10,194 nt of DNA. Source: an uncultured Solirubrobacteraceae bacterium (GTDB taxonomy: Bacteria > Actinomycetota > Thermoleophilia > Solirubrobacterales > Solirubrobacteraceae). Location of the stretch: contig CATPBV010000167.1 of NCBI GenBank assembly GCA_955652345.1, positions 1-10,194 on the forward strand, in the 5' to 3' direction. Positions within the stretch are counted from its first letter, which is position 1. Each line of letters starts with the position of its first letter. Position numbers and translations under genes: made by a program. Positions 1-6,235 of the stretch are shown here, piece after piece. Under the pieces are notes generated by a model, which did no database searches, was not told the origin of the DNA, and was given only the letters and a program-made list of their open reading frames with translations.

Positions 1-19
1 AGAAATTTACGCGGGCCCA

Positions 20-38
20 CGGAGTCCGCAAGACTCCG
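20..38. other. Small perfect hairpin of unknown role
   Basis: A 7-bp perfect inverted repeat (CGGAGTC / GACTCCG) surrounds a 5-nt loop (CGCAA). It lies beyond the ssrA terminator, at the window edge. No T-run follows on either strand, so it is not a convincing intrinsic terminator. It may belong to an element that continues to the left of the window. Nothing else is recognisable in bases 1-70. Confidence 0.3.
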
Positions 39-70
39 CCAGCCCCCGTGCACACGCGCGATTCCGCAAA

Positions 71-102
71 GAAAAAGCCCAACCGGTGAGGGTTGGGCTT
101 TG
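71..102 (-). terminator. Intrinsic terminator of ssrA
   Basis: On the minus strand, just past the tmRNA CCA end, an 11-bp perfect stem (AAAGCCCAACC / GGTTGGGCTTT, plus-strand bases 74-84 and 91-101) encloses a 6-nt loop. The last arm runs straight into a T-rich tract (TTTTTC). This is a textbook Rho-independent terminator for transcription of ssrA. The plus strand has no comparable T-tract after the stem, so the signal is mainly for minus-strand transcription. Confidence 0.88.
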
Positions 103-107
103 AATAA

Positions 108-475
108 TGGTGGAGACGGCGGGAATCGAACCCGCGTCCGCGATCGCGTGCAGAGTGGCGTCTACGAGCGTAGCCGGCGCTCTGATCTCGCCCTCGACTC
201 GCCTCGCCGGCCGGGTTGTCGAGGGCCAGCTCCGTTAGCTGTCCTCGGGTCGGCCGGAGCAGGTCCTCACCGAGTAAGCCTGCTAGCTGATCCCGGTCAT
301 CTCCGCCGCAGGCGAGCGGAGGCCGAGAGATCCACGGTTAGCGACTAAGCCGCTAGACCGAGGTCATACGTGTGCGTGTCCGCACTTGTTTGTTCCCGGG
401 TGTTTTACGAGGCCTCCCGGGACCTCGACTCGCAACCACCCCCACGAGCCGACCACGTCGAAGCCTGTCGTCCCC
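108..475 (-). ncRNA. ssrA: tmRNA (transfer-messenger RNA)
   Basis: This is a one-piece tmRNA of about 368 nt. It enters stalled ribosomes with SmpB, replaces the broken mRNA as template, and adds a degradation tag to the nascent protein. The 5' end GGGGACG pairs with CGTCTCC near the 3' end to form a 7-bp acceptor stem with one G-U pair. The A discriminator and CCA are encoded in the DNA (108-111). The T-arm GCGGG-TTCGATT-CCCGC is perfect (119-135), and the conserved TTCGAC of the 5' domain is present (456-462). The tag reading frame lies inside at 345-383. A strong intrinsic terminator follows, and the SmpB partner is encoded 1.3 kb away on the same strand. The exact 5' end is inferred from acceptor-stem pairing and assumes RNase P processing as in other bacteria. 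There is no sign of the two-piece permuted form, nor of integration at the 3' end. Confidence 0.97.
345..383 (-). other. tmRNA proteolysis-tag reading frame
   Basis: Read on the minus strand, 12 codons and a TAG stop give ADTHTYDLGLAA. The frame is fixed by the C-terminal LAA-stop. The resume codon is taken as GCG (Ala, 381-383), because the preceding bases and the tag's first residues parallel the mycobacterial tag ADSHQRDYALAA, which is also 12 residues long. The alanine carried by tmRNA itself would precede this. LAA is the part read by ClpXP-type and Tsp-type proteases in other bacteria. The residue before LAA is Gly here rather than the usual Ala. The resume codon is inferred, not proven. 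Confidence 0.88.
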
Positions 476-492
476 ATGGGGTATGTACTTCG

Positions 493-498
493 AGTATA
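493..498 (-). promoter_or_regulatory. Possible -10 element for ssrA
   Basis: On the minus strand the hexamer TATACT lies 17 nt upstream of the mature tmRNA 5' end. It would place transcription start around 484-487, leaving a short leader for RNase P to remove. No good -35 match sits at standard spacing, so this is a weak call based on the -10 match and its position alone. Confidence 0.35.
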
Positions 499-542
499 GG
501 CGCCCGCCCTGCGATGAGATCCCGAAGGGCATCGTAAGAACC

Positions 543-567
543 GGCAGGCGGCCGGCAATCGGCTGCC
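543..567 (+). other. Hairpin just upstream of the M50 protease start
   Basis: The segment folds as an outer stem GGCA/TGCC and an inner stem GCCG/CGGC with a GCAAT loop, with an unpaired GGCG on the 5' side. It ends 14 nt before the ATG at 582, in the region where a ribosome-binding site would be expected, and no clear Shine-Dalgarno sequence is seen there. It could affect translation of the protease, or be chance in GC-rich DNA. The rest of the 106-nt gap between ssrA and this gene shows nothing recognisable except the possible ssrA -10. Confidence 0.3.
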
Positions 568-581
568 ACAATCAATGACTG

Positions 582-1463
582 ATGGAATCCAGTACGCAAT
601 GGGGGCTTCCCACCCCCACGCCGGCCGACGGATCGCAGTCGCCGCCTGAGCCGCGCCCGCTGGGCGCGCCGTTCGGGCCCCCGCCGCGTGAGGAGCGCTC
701 GGGTCTGAAGCGAAAGCTCGTCGCGATCGGCGCCGCGATCGTGGCACTGCTGGCGAAGCTCAAGTCCGTCCTGATATTCCTCCCGAAGCTGAAGCTGCTC
801 ACAACCGCGGGAACGATGTTCGTCTCGTTCGCGGCGTACATGCTGATCTGGGGCTGGCAGTTCGCGGCCGGTTTCGTCGTCCTGCTGCTGGTCCACGAGA
901 TGGGGCACGTGATCCAGCTGCGCCGCGAGGGCATCAAGGCGAGCGCCCCGATGTTCATCCCATTCCTGGGCGCCGTGATCAGTGCTCGCTCGCTCGGCGA
1001 CAACGCCCTGGCTGAGGCCCGCGTCGGCCTCGCCGGGCCGATCCTCGGCAGCATCGGCTCCGCCGCGTGCATCCTCATCTGGCACGCCACCGGCAACGAC
1101 CTGTTCCGCGCGTTGGCGTTCATCGGCTTCTTCCTGAACTTGTTCAACCTGCTTCCGGTCGTCCCACTGGATGGCGGGCGCGCGATGGCGGCGATGGCAC
1201 CCTGGATGTGGTTCGTCGGATTCGCGGCGATGATCCCGCTGCTGTTCGTGTTCGCGAACCCGATCTTCCTGCTGATCCTGCTGCTCGCCGCGATGGAGAC
1301 CTGGAAGCGCTGGAAGCTCCGGAAGGCCGGCGGGGCCGAGCAGGAGGCGTATTACAAGGTCAAGCCACTCGACCGCGCGCTGGTCGCGGTCGTCTACCTG
1401 AGCCTGATCGCGCTGCTGGTGGTGGGAATGAACGCCACCAACCTGCCCCGCAGCATCCCCTGA
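582..1463 (+). CDS. M50-family site-2-protease-like membrane metalloprotease
   Basis: A 293-residue integral membrane zinc protease of the site-2 protease (M50) type. Such enzymes cut substrates within the membrane, usually in regulated intramembrane proteolysis of anti-sigma or signalling proteins. The zinc motif HEMGH is at residues 105-109, inside a hydrophobic segment. The second family motif, ending LDGGR (196-200, third ligand D197), follows NLFNLLPVVP. About six hydrophobic stretches are visible (roughly 46-66, 76-102, 147-168, 174-195, 205-238, 266-283). The first 40 residues are Pro-rich and probably disordered. No PDZ or CBS domain is present, so this is a minimal form. The ATG at 582 is the only plausible start, since the next Met lies at residue 79, but it lacks a clear ribosome-binding site. 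The gene diverges from ssrA and converges on the DUF6458 gene 16 nt away. The substrate cannot be read from the sequence. Confidence 0.9.
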   Translation: MESSTQWGLPTPTPADGSQSPPEPRPLGAPFGPPPREERSGLKRKLVAIGAAIVALLAKLKSVLIFLPKLKLLTTAGTMFVSFAAYMLIWGWQFAAGFVVLLLVHEMGHVIQLRREGIKASAPMFIPFLGAVISARSLGDNALAEARVGLAGPILGSIGSAACILIWHATGNDLFRALAFIGFFLNLFNLLPVVPLDGGRAMAAMAPWMWFVGFAAMIPLLFVFANPIFLLILLLAAMETWKRWKLRKAGGAEQEAYYKVKPLDRALVAVVYLSLIALLVVGMNATNLPRSIP

Positions 1464-1479
1464 GTCCCAGCGCGGGCGC

Positions 1480-1701
1480 TTAGGGCTGGGGGGGCCGGCG
1501 CATCGGACGCGTCTGGTCGTAGTCGTCTCGGCGGGATGACGACCAGAACGTGTAGACGATTGCCAGGGCCAGGCCGACCAGTCCGACGACGAACAGCACC
1601 GTCCCGGCCGTCTGCAGGTCGATCCAGCTGACGTGAGCCGTCACAGCCCACTTGAGGATGGCCCCGATCGCGATCAGGACTATTGCGGTGCCTATGGTCA
1701 T
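1480..1701 (-). CDS. Small two-helix membrane protein, DUF6458-like
   Basis: A 73-residue protein starting MTIGTAIVLIAIGAILKWAV. Two hydrophobic helices (about 3-20 and 33-53) are separated by a short loop containing the SWIDLQTAG stretch. The polar tail is rich in Arg, Asp and Pro. The N-terminal helix, the V-x-x-(I/V)-D-L loop and the short charged tail match my recollection of DUF6458, a small protein family widespread in actinobacteria with no established function. The gene lies 73 nt downstream of smpB on the same strand, with GC-rich hairpins and a short direct repeat between them, so it may have its own promoter. No clear Shine-Dalgarno sequence precedes the ATG. Its stop lies 16 nt from that of the convergent M50 protease. 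Confidence 0.8.
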   Translation of the reverse strand: MTIGTAIVLIAIGAILKWAVTAHVSWIDLQTAGTVLFVVGLVGLALAIVYTFWSSSRRDDYDQTRPMRRPPQP

Positions 1702-1710
1702 GGTTTGAGG

Positions 1711-1738
1711 GTACCCGGGTTGAAATCCGAGTACCCGG
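1711..1738. repeat. Two GTACCCGG direct repeats 20 bp apart
   Basis: The octamer GTACCCGG occurs at 1711-1718 and 1731-1738, a spacing of 20 bp, close to two helical turns. The left copy also sits in the palindrome GGGTACCC (1709-1716). The pair starts 10 bp upstream of the DUF6458 start codon, so it could be an operator for that gene. No regulator is evident, and the call rests on repetition and position only. Confidence 0.35.
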
Positions 1739-1741
1739 CAC

Positions 1742-1770
1742 GGCCCGGGAGGGCCGCGCGACGTGCGGCC
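1742..1770 (-). terminator. GC-rich hairpins downstream of smpB (weak terminator candidate)
   Basis: Two inverted repeats follow the smpB stop. One is GGCCGC/GCGGCC (1752-1757 and 1765-1770) with a 7-nt loop. The other is GGCCC/GGGCC (1742-1746 and 1751-1755) with a 4-nt loop. They overlap at 1752-1755 and so are mutually exclusive. Neither is followed by a T-run on the minus strand, so intrinsic termination is doubtful. They may slow transcription or protect the 3' end of the operon mRNA. Confidence 0.3.
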
Positions 1771-1774
1771 GACC

Positions 1775-2260
1775 TCACCGGCGGGCTTCGCGCAGCTCGC
1801 GCTGCACGTCGCGCGTCATATCACGCTTGCGGATCGTCTCGCGCTTGTCGTAGAGGTCCTTTCCGCGCGCGAGCGCGAGCTCGACCTTGGCCCGCGAGCG
1901 CTCCCCGCTGAAGTAGATCCGGGTGGGCACGAGCGTGAGCCCCCGCTCGCGAGTCTTGCCAACCAGGCGCTCGATCTCGGAGCGGTGGAGCAGGAGCTTG
2001 CGCGGGCGCTCGGGATCGTGGTTGGCCCGGGAGGCTGGACCGTAAGGCGGGATGTAGAGCCCCAGCAGCCACACCTCGCCGTCGCGCACCGTCGCGTAGG
2101 AGTCCTTCAGCTGGGCCTTGCCCTCGCGCAGGGACTTGACCTCGGTGCCGGTCAGCACCATTCCGCACTCGAAGCGCTCGAGCAGGTTGAACCGGTATCG
2201 GGCCTGCCGGTTGGAGGCGACGTCGCCCGGCGCCACCTTGCGCTTTCGTGCCTTGGCCAT
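1775..2260 (-). CDS. smpB: SsrA-binding protein SmpB
   Basis: A 161-residue cytoplasmic RNA-binding protein that carries alanyl-tmRNA into stalled ribosomes. Family landmarks are in the right order: NRQARYRFNLLERFECGMVL (17-36), TGTEVKSLREGK (37-48), NHDPERPRKLLLH (80-92) and GKDLYDKRETIRKRD (133-147). The basic C-terminal tail, which occupies the empty mRNA channel in studied ribosomes, is intact to residue 161. Length is normal for the family. The start at 2260 is chosen because MAKARKRK is the usual SmpB opening and GGGAGG lies 9 nt upstream. An in-frame extension to 2332 would overlap the end of rnr and is unlikely. The rnr stop is 4 nt upstream, so translational coupling is probable. Its RNA partner ssrA lies about 1.3 kb downstream on the same strand. 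Confidence 0.97.
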   Translation of the reverse strand: MAKARKRKVAPGDVASNRQARYRFNLLERFECGMVLTGTEVKSLREGKAQLKDSYATVRDGEVWLLGLYIPPYGPASRANHDPERPRKLLLHRSEIERLVGKTRERGLTLVPTRIYFSGERSRAKVELALARGKDLYDKRETIRKRDMTRDVQRELREARR

Positions 2261-2264
2261 CGCT

Positions 2265-4031
2265 TCAATCCTCCCAGGCGGGCAGCAGGTCCACCCTTCC
2301 GCGCGGAGGATCGATCGTGCCGACTCGAACACGCAGGGGATCGCCCAGCCGGATCCGTCGCCTGGTTCGAGCGCCGATCAGCATCGTCGCGAGTTCACCC
2401 AGCTCCCACCAGTCGCCCTCGAGCCGGCGGACCGGTAGCAGGCCTTCGTAGGCGCCATCGGGGCCGAACGCGACGAATGCGCCGGCGCGGGCGAGACCGG
2501 CCACCTCACCGTCGAACACCGTCTCCCGTCCCTCGGCGAACAGCAGCCGCTCGAGATGAAAGCTCCGCGCGATGTCGTCAGCGTCGCGCTCGATCGTCAT
2601 CGCCTCTCGCTCCTTCGCCGACGTCCATGGGCCGGCGGCCGCCACCCATGAAGCGTCAGGCGCGACCTCGCCGTGCACCGCCGAGAGCAGCGCCCGATGG
2701 CAGATCACGTCCGGGAAACGCCTGATCGGAGATGTGAAGTGGCAGTAGGAGGCGAGCTGGAGACCCGCGTGGCCGAGGTTTCGATTGTCGTAGTAGGCCT
2801 GCTTGAGGGAGCGGAGCACGAGGGCGGTCAGCCCTCGCCCCCGCCGTTGGCTCCCGCGTAGGTGCCGCTCCAGCAGCTGCGAGATCTCGCCGACCAGGTC
2901 GGCCGCCTGCTGTGAGGTCATGTGGCCGCCCGGCACCGGGGGAGTCGGGACGTCCAGGGACGCGAGCTGCTCGATCAGGCGGTCCACCGAGGAGGGATCG
3001 GGACGCTCATGCACTCGATAGAGCGCCGGCACTCGCCGCGACTCCAGCAGCCGCGCGACCTGCTCGTTCGCGGCGATCATCAGATGCTCGATCAGGCGGT
3101 GGGACTCCGTCTGGGACACCGGCTCGATCGAGATGACGTTGCCCTTGGCGTCGAACGTGAATTCCGGCTCTTCGGACTGCACCGCGAGCGCGCCCTTGCC
3201 CGCTCGGAGCTCGGCGAGCGTCCCGGCGGCCGCGCGCGCCGCCGCCAGCCCCTCCCCCCAAGGTGCCTGCGCCTTCTGCGAGCCATCGAAGATCCGATCG
3301 ACTTGTCCGTACTCGAGGCGCGCCGCCGAACGGATGACCGAACGGTAGAACGCGCTCTTCCTCACCCCCGCCGGCCCGATCGACAGCTCCACGGTCACCG
3401 TCAGGCGATCCTCGCCGGGCACCAGCGAGCACGCGTGATCCGACAGCGAGCGCGGGAGCATCGGCTCGACCGCCCCCGGGACATATACGCTCGTCCCGCG
3501 GCGGTACGCCTCGCGATCCACGAGCGAGCGCGGGCCCACGAACGCGCACACGTCGGCGATGTGCACCCAGACTCGCCATGAGCCGTCATCGATCGCCTCC
3601 GCGGAGATCGCGTCATCGAAGTCGCGCGCACTCGCCGGGTCGATCGTGAACGTCGCCAGCGCGCGTAGGTCACGGCGTCCACCAATGGCGAAGTCGCCCC
3701 GCCCGAGCTCCGACGCCGCCCGCGCCTCATGCTCGACGGCGGGATCGAACGAGCGCCTGAGTCCTCGATCCACCATGAACGCCTCGATCACGTCGCGAGC
3801 GATGTCCGGCCTGCCCAGCCGCCGCGCCACGGTCGCCCGGCCCCTCCCGCGCCCGTTACGTCCGGGGCCCGCCCGGACGACCACGAGGTCACCGACGCTC
3901 GCGCGCCGATCGCGGCTGACCACGAGCCTCGGACCCCGTTCGAAGAACGGCTCGGCGACCAGGAACTTCCCTCGCCGTTCGAGCACGGCGACCCTGGGTG
4001 AGGTCATCGGGCTTTCAGCAGTCGGGCTCAC
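2265..4031 (-). CDS. rnr: RNase II/R-family 3'-5' exoribonuclease (compact RNase R)
   Basis: A 588-residue hydrolytic exoribonuclease that degrades RNA from the 3' end, including structured and non-stop mRNAs. An OB-like N-terminal region (about 10-75) precedes the RNB catalytic domain (about 115-450). The RNB domain shows the metal-binding block TIDPASARDFDDAIS (129-143, with D131, D137, D139, D140), HIADV (157-161), MLPRSLSDHACSLVPGEDRL (191-210) and HFTSPIRRFPD (431-441). A C-terminal S1-like domain follows (about 505-586). E. coli RNase R, at about 813 residues, has an N-terminal helix-turn-helix domain, two cold-shock domains and a lysine-rich tail. Here the helix-turn-helix, one cold-shock domain and the tail are missing. 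The GTG start at 4031 is chosen because GAGGGGG lies 7 nt upstream; the internal ATG at 4007 has none. The gene is 22 nt after ctpA and 4 nt before smpB. Confidence 0.93.
   Translation of the reverse strand: MSPTAESPMTSPRVAVLERRGKFLVAEPFFERGPRLVVSRDRRASVGDLVVVRAGPGRNGRGRGRATVARRLGRPDIARDVIEAFMVDRGLRRSFDPAVEHEARAASELGRGDFAIGGRRDLRALATFTIDPASARDFDDAISAEAIDDGSWRVWVHIADVCAFVGPRSLVDREAYRRGTSVYVPGAVEPMLPRSLSDHACSLVPGEDRLTVTVELSIGPAGVRKSAFYRSVIRSAARLEYGQVDRIFDGSQKAQAPWGEGLAAARAAAGTLAELRAGKGALAVQSEEPEFTFDAKGNVISIEPVSQTESHRLIEHLMIAANEQVARLLESRRVPALYRVHERPDPSSVDRLIEQLASLDVPTPPVPGGHMTSQQAADLVGEISQLLERHLRGSQRRGRGLTALVLRSLKQAYYDNRNLGHAGLQLASYCHFTSPIRRFPDVICHRALLSAVHGEVAPDASWVAAAGPWTSAKEREAMTIERDADDIARSFHLERLLFAEGRETVFDGEVAGLARAGAFVAFGPDGAYEGLLPVRRLEGDWWELGELATMLIGARTRRRIRLGDPLRVRVGTIDPPRGRVDLLPAWED
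2270..2275 (-). promoter_or_regulatory. Shine-Dalgarno site that fixes the smpB start
   Basis: GGGAGG on the minus strand, 9 nt before the ATG at 2260, lies inside the last codons of rnr. It supports the short 161-residue SmpB over the longer in-frame alternative. Confidence 0.7.
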
Positions 4032-4038
4032 CGGCGCA

Positions 4039-4045
4039 CCCCCTC
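4039..4045 (-). promoter_or_regulatory. Shine-Dalgarno site that fixes the rnr GTG start
   Basis: GAGGGGG on the minus strand lies 7 nt before the GTG at 4029-4031, in the short gap after the ctpA stop. It decides in favour of GTG over the ATG eight codons further in. Confidence 0.6.
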
Positions 4046-4053
4046 AGGGCGCG

Positions 4054-5277
4054 TCATCGAACCTCGGCGGCCACGATCCGCTCAGCGATCGCGGGTGCCG
4101 CGTCGTGCGCGCTCGCCGGGTTCCCGACCGCGTATACGTTCGGACGGATTCCCGCTCCCTCGCGGACTCCACCACCGCCGAGATTGGTGCCGTTCGGCGT
4201 GAAGTACTCGCCGACCGTGATGTCGAGCGCGCCGCCGTTCGGGAGCGCCTCGATCTCCTGAAAGACGCCCTTGCCGTAGGTGCGGGTGCCGACGACCTTT
4301 GCCCGTCCGCGGTCCTGGAGCGCTCCGGTGACGATCTCGGCGGCGGATGCCGTTCCCCGGTCGACGAGCACGACCATCGGGATCCGCGGCGCAATCGCGT
4401 CCCCCTTCGCCATGTACACCTGGCGCGGCTGATTCCGACCGTCGGTGGAGACGATCGTGCCGTCGGGGAGGAAGATGCTCGCCACGTTCACGGCCTCCGT
4501 GAGCAGGCCGCCGCCGTTCTCGCGCAGGTCGAGCACCAATGCCTGGGCCCCCCCATTCAGCACTTGGCGGACTCTCTGGCGGAGCTCGTCGCCCGACCCG
4601 TCAGTGAAGCTCGTGAACGTGAGGTAGCCGATCTTCAGGTGGTGGAAGACGACGATCTTGCCGGTAGCGACCGGCACGACGATGTTCGCCCGGGTGATCG
4701 GGACGACCAGCCGACGGCCCGCGCGCAGCACCGCGAGCGTCACCCGGGTTCCCGCTGGTCCCTTGATCAGCGACGACCCGAAGCCGCGGGAGCGACTTGC
4801 CAGGGGTGTGGAGCCCACCGCGACGATCACGTCCCCAGGCTGAATGCCGGCGCGCGCCGCCGGCGAGCCCGGGAAAACGTCGACCACCCGCAGCCCCCGA
4901 GGGTCGAGATCCACGTCGATTCCCACCCCGCTCAGGTGGGGATTCGACTGACTCATGAAGCTCCTGTAATCCGAGGGAGAGAAGTAATGCGAGTAAGGGT
5001 CGTGCAGGCTCGCGACCATCGCGCCGAGCCCGTCGTTGACGAGCTGCCGCCGGTCGACACGCCTGTAGTAGTCGCGCGAGATCAGGTCCAGCACCTGACC
5101 CACCAGCCTCGTGTTGCCCTCGCTGACGAACGCGCCGCGGATTGATGAGGGGATCCAGCCGGGGTGCCCGCCAAGCCAAATCCCGGCGACGAGCGCGACG
5201 AGCAGCGCCAGCAACGCTGCCGCGATCCTCCGCGCCCGGGATGGTCGGGCGCTTGTCCTGGCATACCGAGAGACCAT
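4054..5277 (-). CDS. ctpA: C-terminal processing peptidase, S41 family, with PDZ domain
   Basis: A 407-residue membrane-anchored serine protease of the CtpA/Tsp/Prc type, acting outside the cytoplasm. A basic N-terminus leads into one hydrophobic anchor (about 18-37). The motif DPYSHYFSP is at 93-101, a PDZ domain at about 113-188, and the S41 catalytic core at about 215-385. Catalytic Ser311 lies in DRGTASAAEI, and general-base Lys336 in GTRTYGKG. LRENGGG (251-257) and GIRPNV (376-381) are further family marks. An alternative GTG start at 5283 would add two residues; neither start has a strong ribosome-binding site. The gene follows ftsX with a 63-70-nt gap, an order I recall from Streptomyces (ftsE-ftsX-S41 protease-smpB). 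The family prefers substrates with nonpolar C-termini, including ssrA-tagged proteins in E. coli. That makes its place beside rnr, smpB and ssrA notable. Confidence 0.94.
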   Translation of the reverse strand: MVSRYARTSARPSRARRIAAALLALLVALVAGIWLGGHPGWIPSSIRGAFVSEGNTRLVGQVLDLISRDYYRRVDRRQLVNDGLGAMVASLHDPYSHYFSPSDYRSFMSQSNPHLSGVGIDVDLDPRGLRVVDVFPGSPAARAGIQPGDVIVAVGSTPLASRSRGFGSSLIKGPAGTRVTLAVLRAGRRLVVPITRANIVVPVATGKIVVFHHLKIGYLTFTSFTDGSGDELRQRVRQVLNGGAQALVLDLRENGGGLLTEAVNVASIFLPDGTIVSTDGRNQPRQVYMAKGDAIAPRIPMVVLVDRGTASAAEIVTGALQDRGRAKVVGTRTYGKGVFQEIEALPNGGALDITVGEYFTPNGTNLGGGGVREGAGIRPNVYAVGNPASAHDAAPAIAERIVAAEVR

Positions 5278-5298
5278 CTGCACCCAGGGTAGCCATGC

Positions 5299-5320
5299 GG
5301 GCCTGGCCGGTCCGAGGCCC
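5299..5320 (-). other. Hairpin between ftsX and ctpA
   Basis: GGGCCT (5299-5304) pairs with AGGCCC (5315-5320) around a 10-nt loop, in the 64-70-nt gap after the ftsX stop. No T-run follows on the minus strand. It could tune ctpA expression or stabilise the upstream ftsEX message, but it could also be chance in GC-rich DNA. Confidence 0.3.
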
Positions 5321-5347
5321 CAGCGGGCCGCCGACGAGAGCCGCCTG

Positions 5348-6235
5348 CTACACGCGCAGGAAGCGACGCAGCGACAGCCCGGAGCCGATCGCCGATACCA
5401 TCACGCCCGCACCGAGCAGCAGTGCCAGGAGCGCCCAGAACGGGATCGTCTGCGGCGCCGCGATCAGCGTCCAGCTGCTGGCAAGGGGGTCGAGCAGCGC
5501 GACCTTGGTGATCCCCAGGATCACGATCGCCAGCACGGCTCCGGCCGCCCCGACGACCGTTCCTTCGATCACGAACGGCCAGCGGATGAACCAATCGGTG
5601 GCACCGACGAGCTTCATCACCTCGACCTCGCGGCGGCGCGCATACAGCGACAGCCGGATCGTGTTGGCGATCAGCAGGACCGACGCGAGCACCAGCAGCA
5701 CCGTCAGCACGGCCGCGGTGATCGTGACGAGGTTCGTGACCTCGAGGATCTTCTTGGTGTCGTTCTTCTTATTCGAGACCGTCTGGATCATCGAGTCGAT
5801 CGGCTTACCACCCGAGCTCGGCGGCGTCAGCTCGTTGCGCACCAGCAGCACGTTCCCCGGGTTGTCGGGATATACGTGCAGGGTGTCCGGAAGCGGGTTT
5901 GACCCGAGCAGCGTAAACGCGCCCGGATCCAGCTTGGACTGCTGCGCATATGCCTGCGCTTTCGAGACGAACTGCACCGACTTCACGTGCGGGAGCGCCC
6001 GGACCTCCCTCTCAACCCGGGCGGCGTCCGCGGGCGTCGCGCCCGTGTTCATGAACACGTCGACGAGCACCCTGCTGCGCACGCTGTTGGCCGCGCCGTT
6101 GGTCGCCTGAACGATCGGGATGAACACCCCTAGCACGAGCATCGTCACAAGCACGGTGGCCAGCGCGGCGAAGCTCGGGGCGGCGTTGCGGCGCATCGCC
6201 CGGAACGATTCGCGCAGGAAGAAGCCGAAGCTCAT
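5348..6235 (-). CDS. ftsX: Cell division protein FtsX (membrane subunit)
   Basis: A 295-residue membrane subunit of the FtsEX ABC-type complex. In other bacteria this complex couples ATP use in the cytoplasm to activation of peptidoglycan hydrolases outside, and it joins the divisome. The topology is typical: a short N-terminus, TM1 (about 22-43), an extracellular domain (about 44-165), TM2 (about 166-190), TM3 (about 220-246) and TM4 (about 266-287). The conserved cytoplasmic segment after TM2 includes ARRREVEVMKLVGATDWFIR (199-218) and leads into PFVIEG, the region contacting the ATPase. Length is normal for actinobacterial FtsX. The start ATG overlaps the ftsE stop in ATGA (6232-6235), which implies translational coupling. 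The extracellular loop carries no motif I can tie to a specific hydrolase partner. Confidence 0.95.
   Translation of the reverse strand: MSFGFFLRESFRAMRRNAAPSFAALATVLVTMLVLGVFIPIVQATNGAANSVRSRVLVDVFMNTGATPADAARVEREVRALPHVKSVQFVSKAQAYAQQSKLDPGAFTLLGSNPLPDTLHVYPDNPGNVLLVRNELTPPSSGGKPIDSMIQTVSNKKNDTKKILEVTNLVTITAAVLTVLLVLASVLLIANTIRLSLYARRREVEVMKLVGATDWFIRWPFVIEGTVVGAAGAVLAIVILGITKVALLDPLASSWTLIAAPQTIPFWALLALLLGAGVMVSAIGSGLSLRRFLRV

Noticed and set aside
112..135. tRNA gene suggested by the T-arm and CCA
   Set aside because: The matching acceptor strand is 340 nt away at the tmRNA 5' end, and a tag frame lies between, so this is tmRNA.
108..135. Phage or island attachment site at the ssrA 3' end
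   Set aside because: The ssrA 3' end is a frequent integration target in other genomes. Here no integrase, direct repeat of the 3' end or foreign-looking gene is seen in the window.
100..348. Plus-strand open frame of 82 codons
   Set aside because: It lies wholly opposite the tmRNA gene, and its apparent peptide is an artefact of the RNA sequence.
574..648. Short plus-strand frame starting ATG 574, overlapping the M50 start
   Set aside because: It has 24 codons, no ribosome-binding site and no recognisable peptide; probably chance.
405..1085. Minus-strand open frames across the M50 gene and the ssrA 5' region
   Set aside because: They are antisense to a gene with clear HEMGH and LDGGR motifs and run into the tmRNA, so they are not coding.
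1466..1490. Hairpin CCCAGC/GCTGGG between the convergent M50 and DUF6458 genes as a bidirectional terminator
   Set aside because: The stem has only 6 bp, the loop is 13 nt, it overlaps the DUF6458 stop codon, and no T-run follows on either strand.
2261..2332. N-terminal extension of SmpB to an upstream start at 2332
   Set aside because: The extension overlaps the end of rnr and does not resemble SmpB. GGGAGG sits 9 nt before the ATG at 2260, and MAKARKRK is a standard SmpB start.
1763..2725. Plus-strand open frame of 320 codons
   Set aside because: It is the antisense shadow of smpB and the 3' part of rnr, with no motif and Arg-rich low-complexity sequence.
3559..5145. Plus-strand open frame of 528 codons
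   Set aside because: It lies opposite rnr and ctpA, both of which have intact catalytic motifs. Its translation is low-complexity, rich in Arg, Ala and Asp, typical of an antisense frame in GC-rich DNA.
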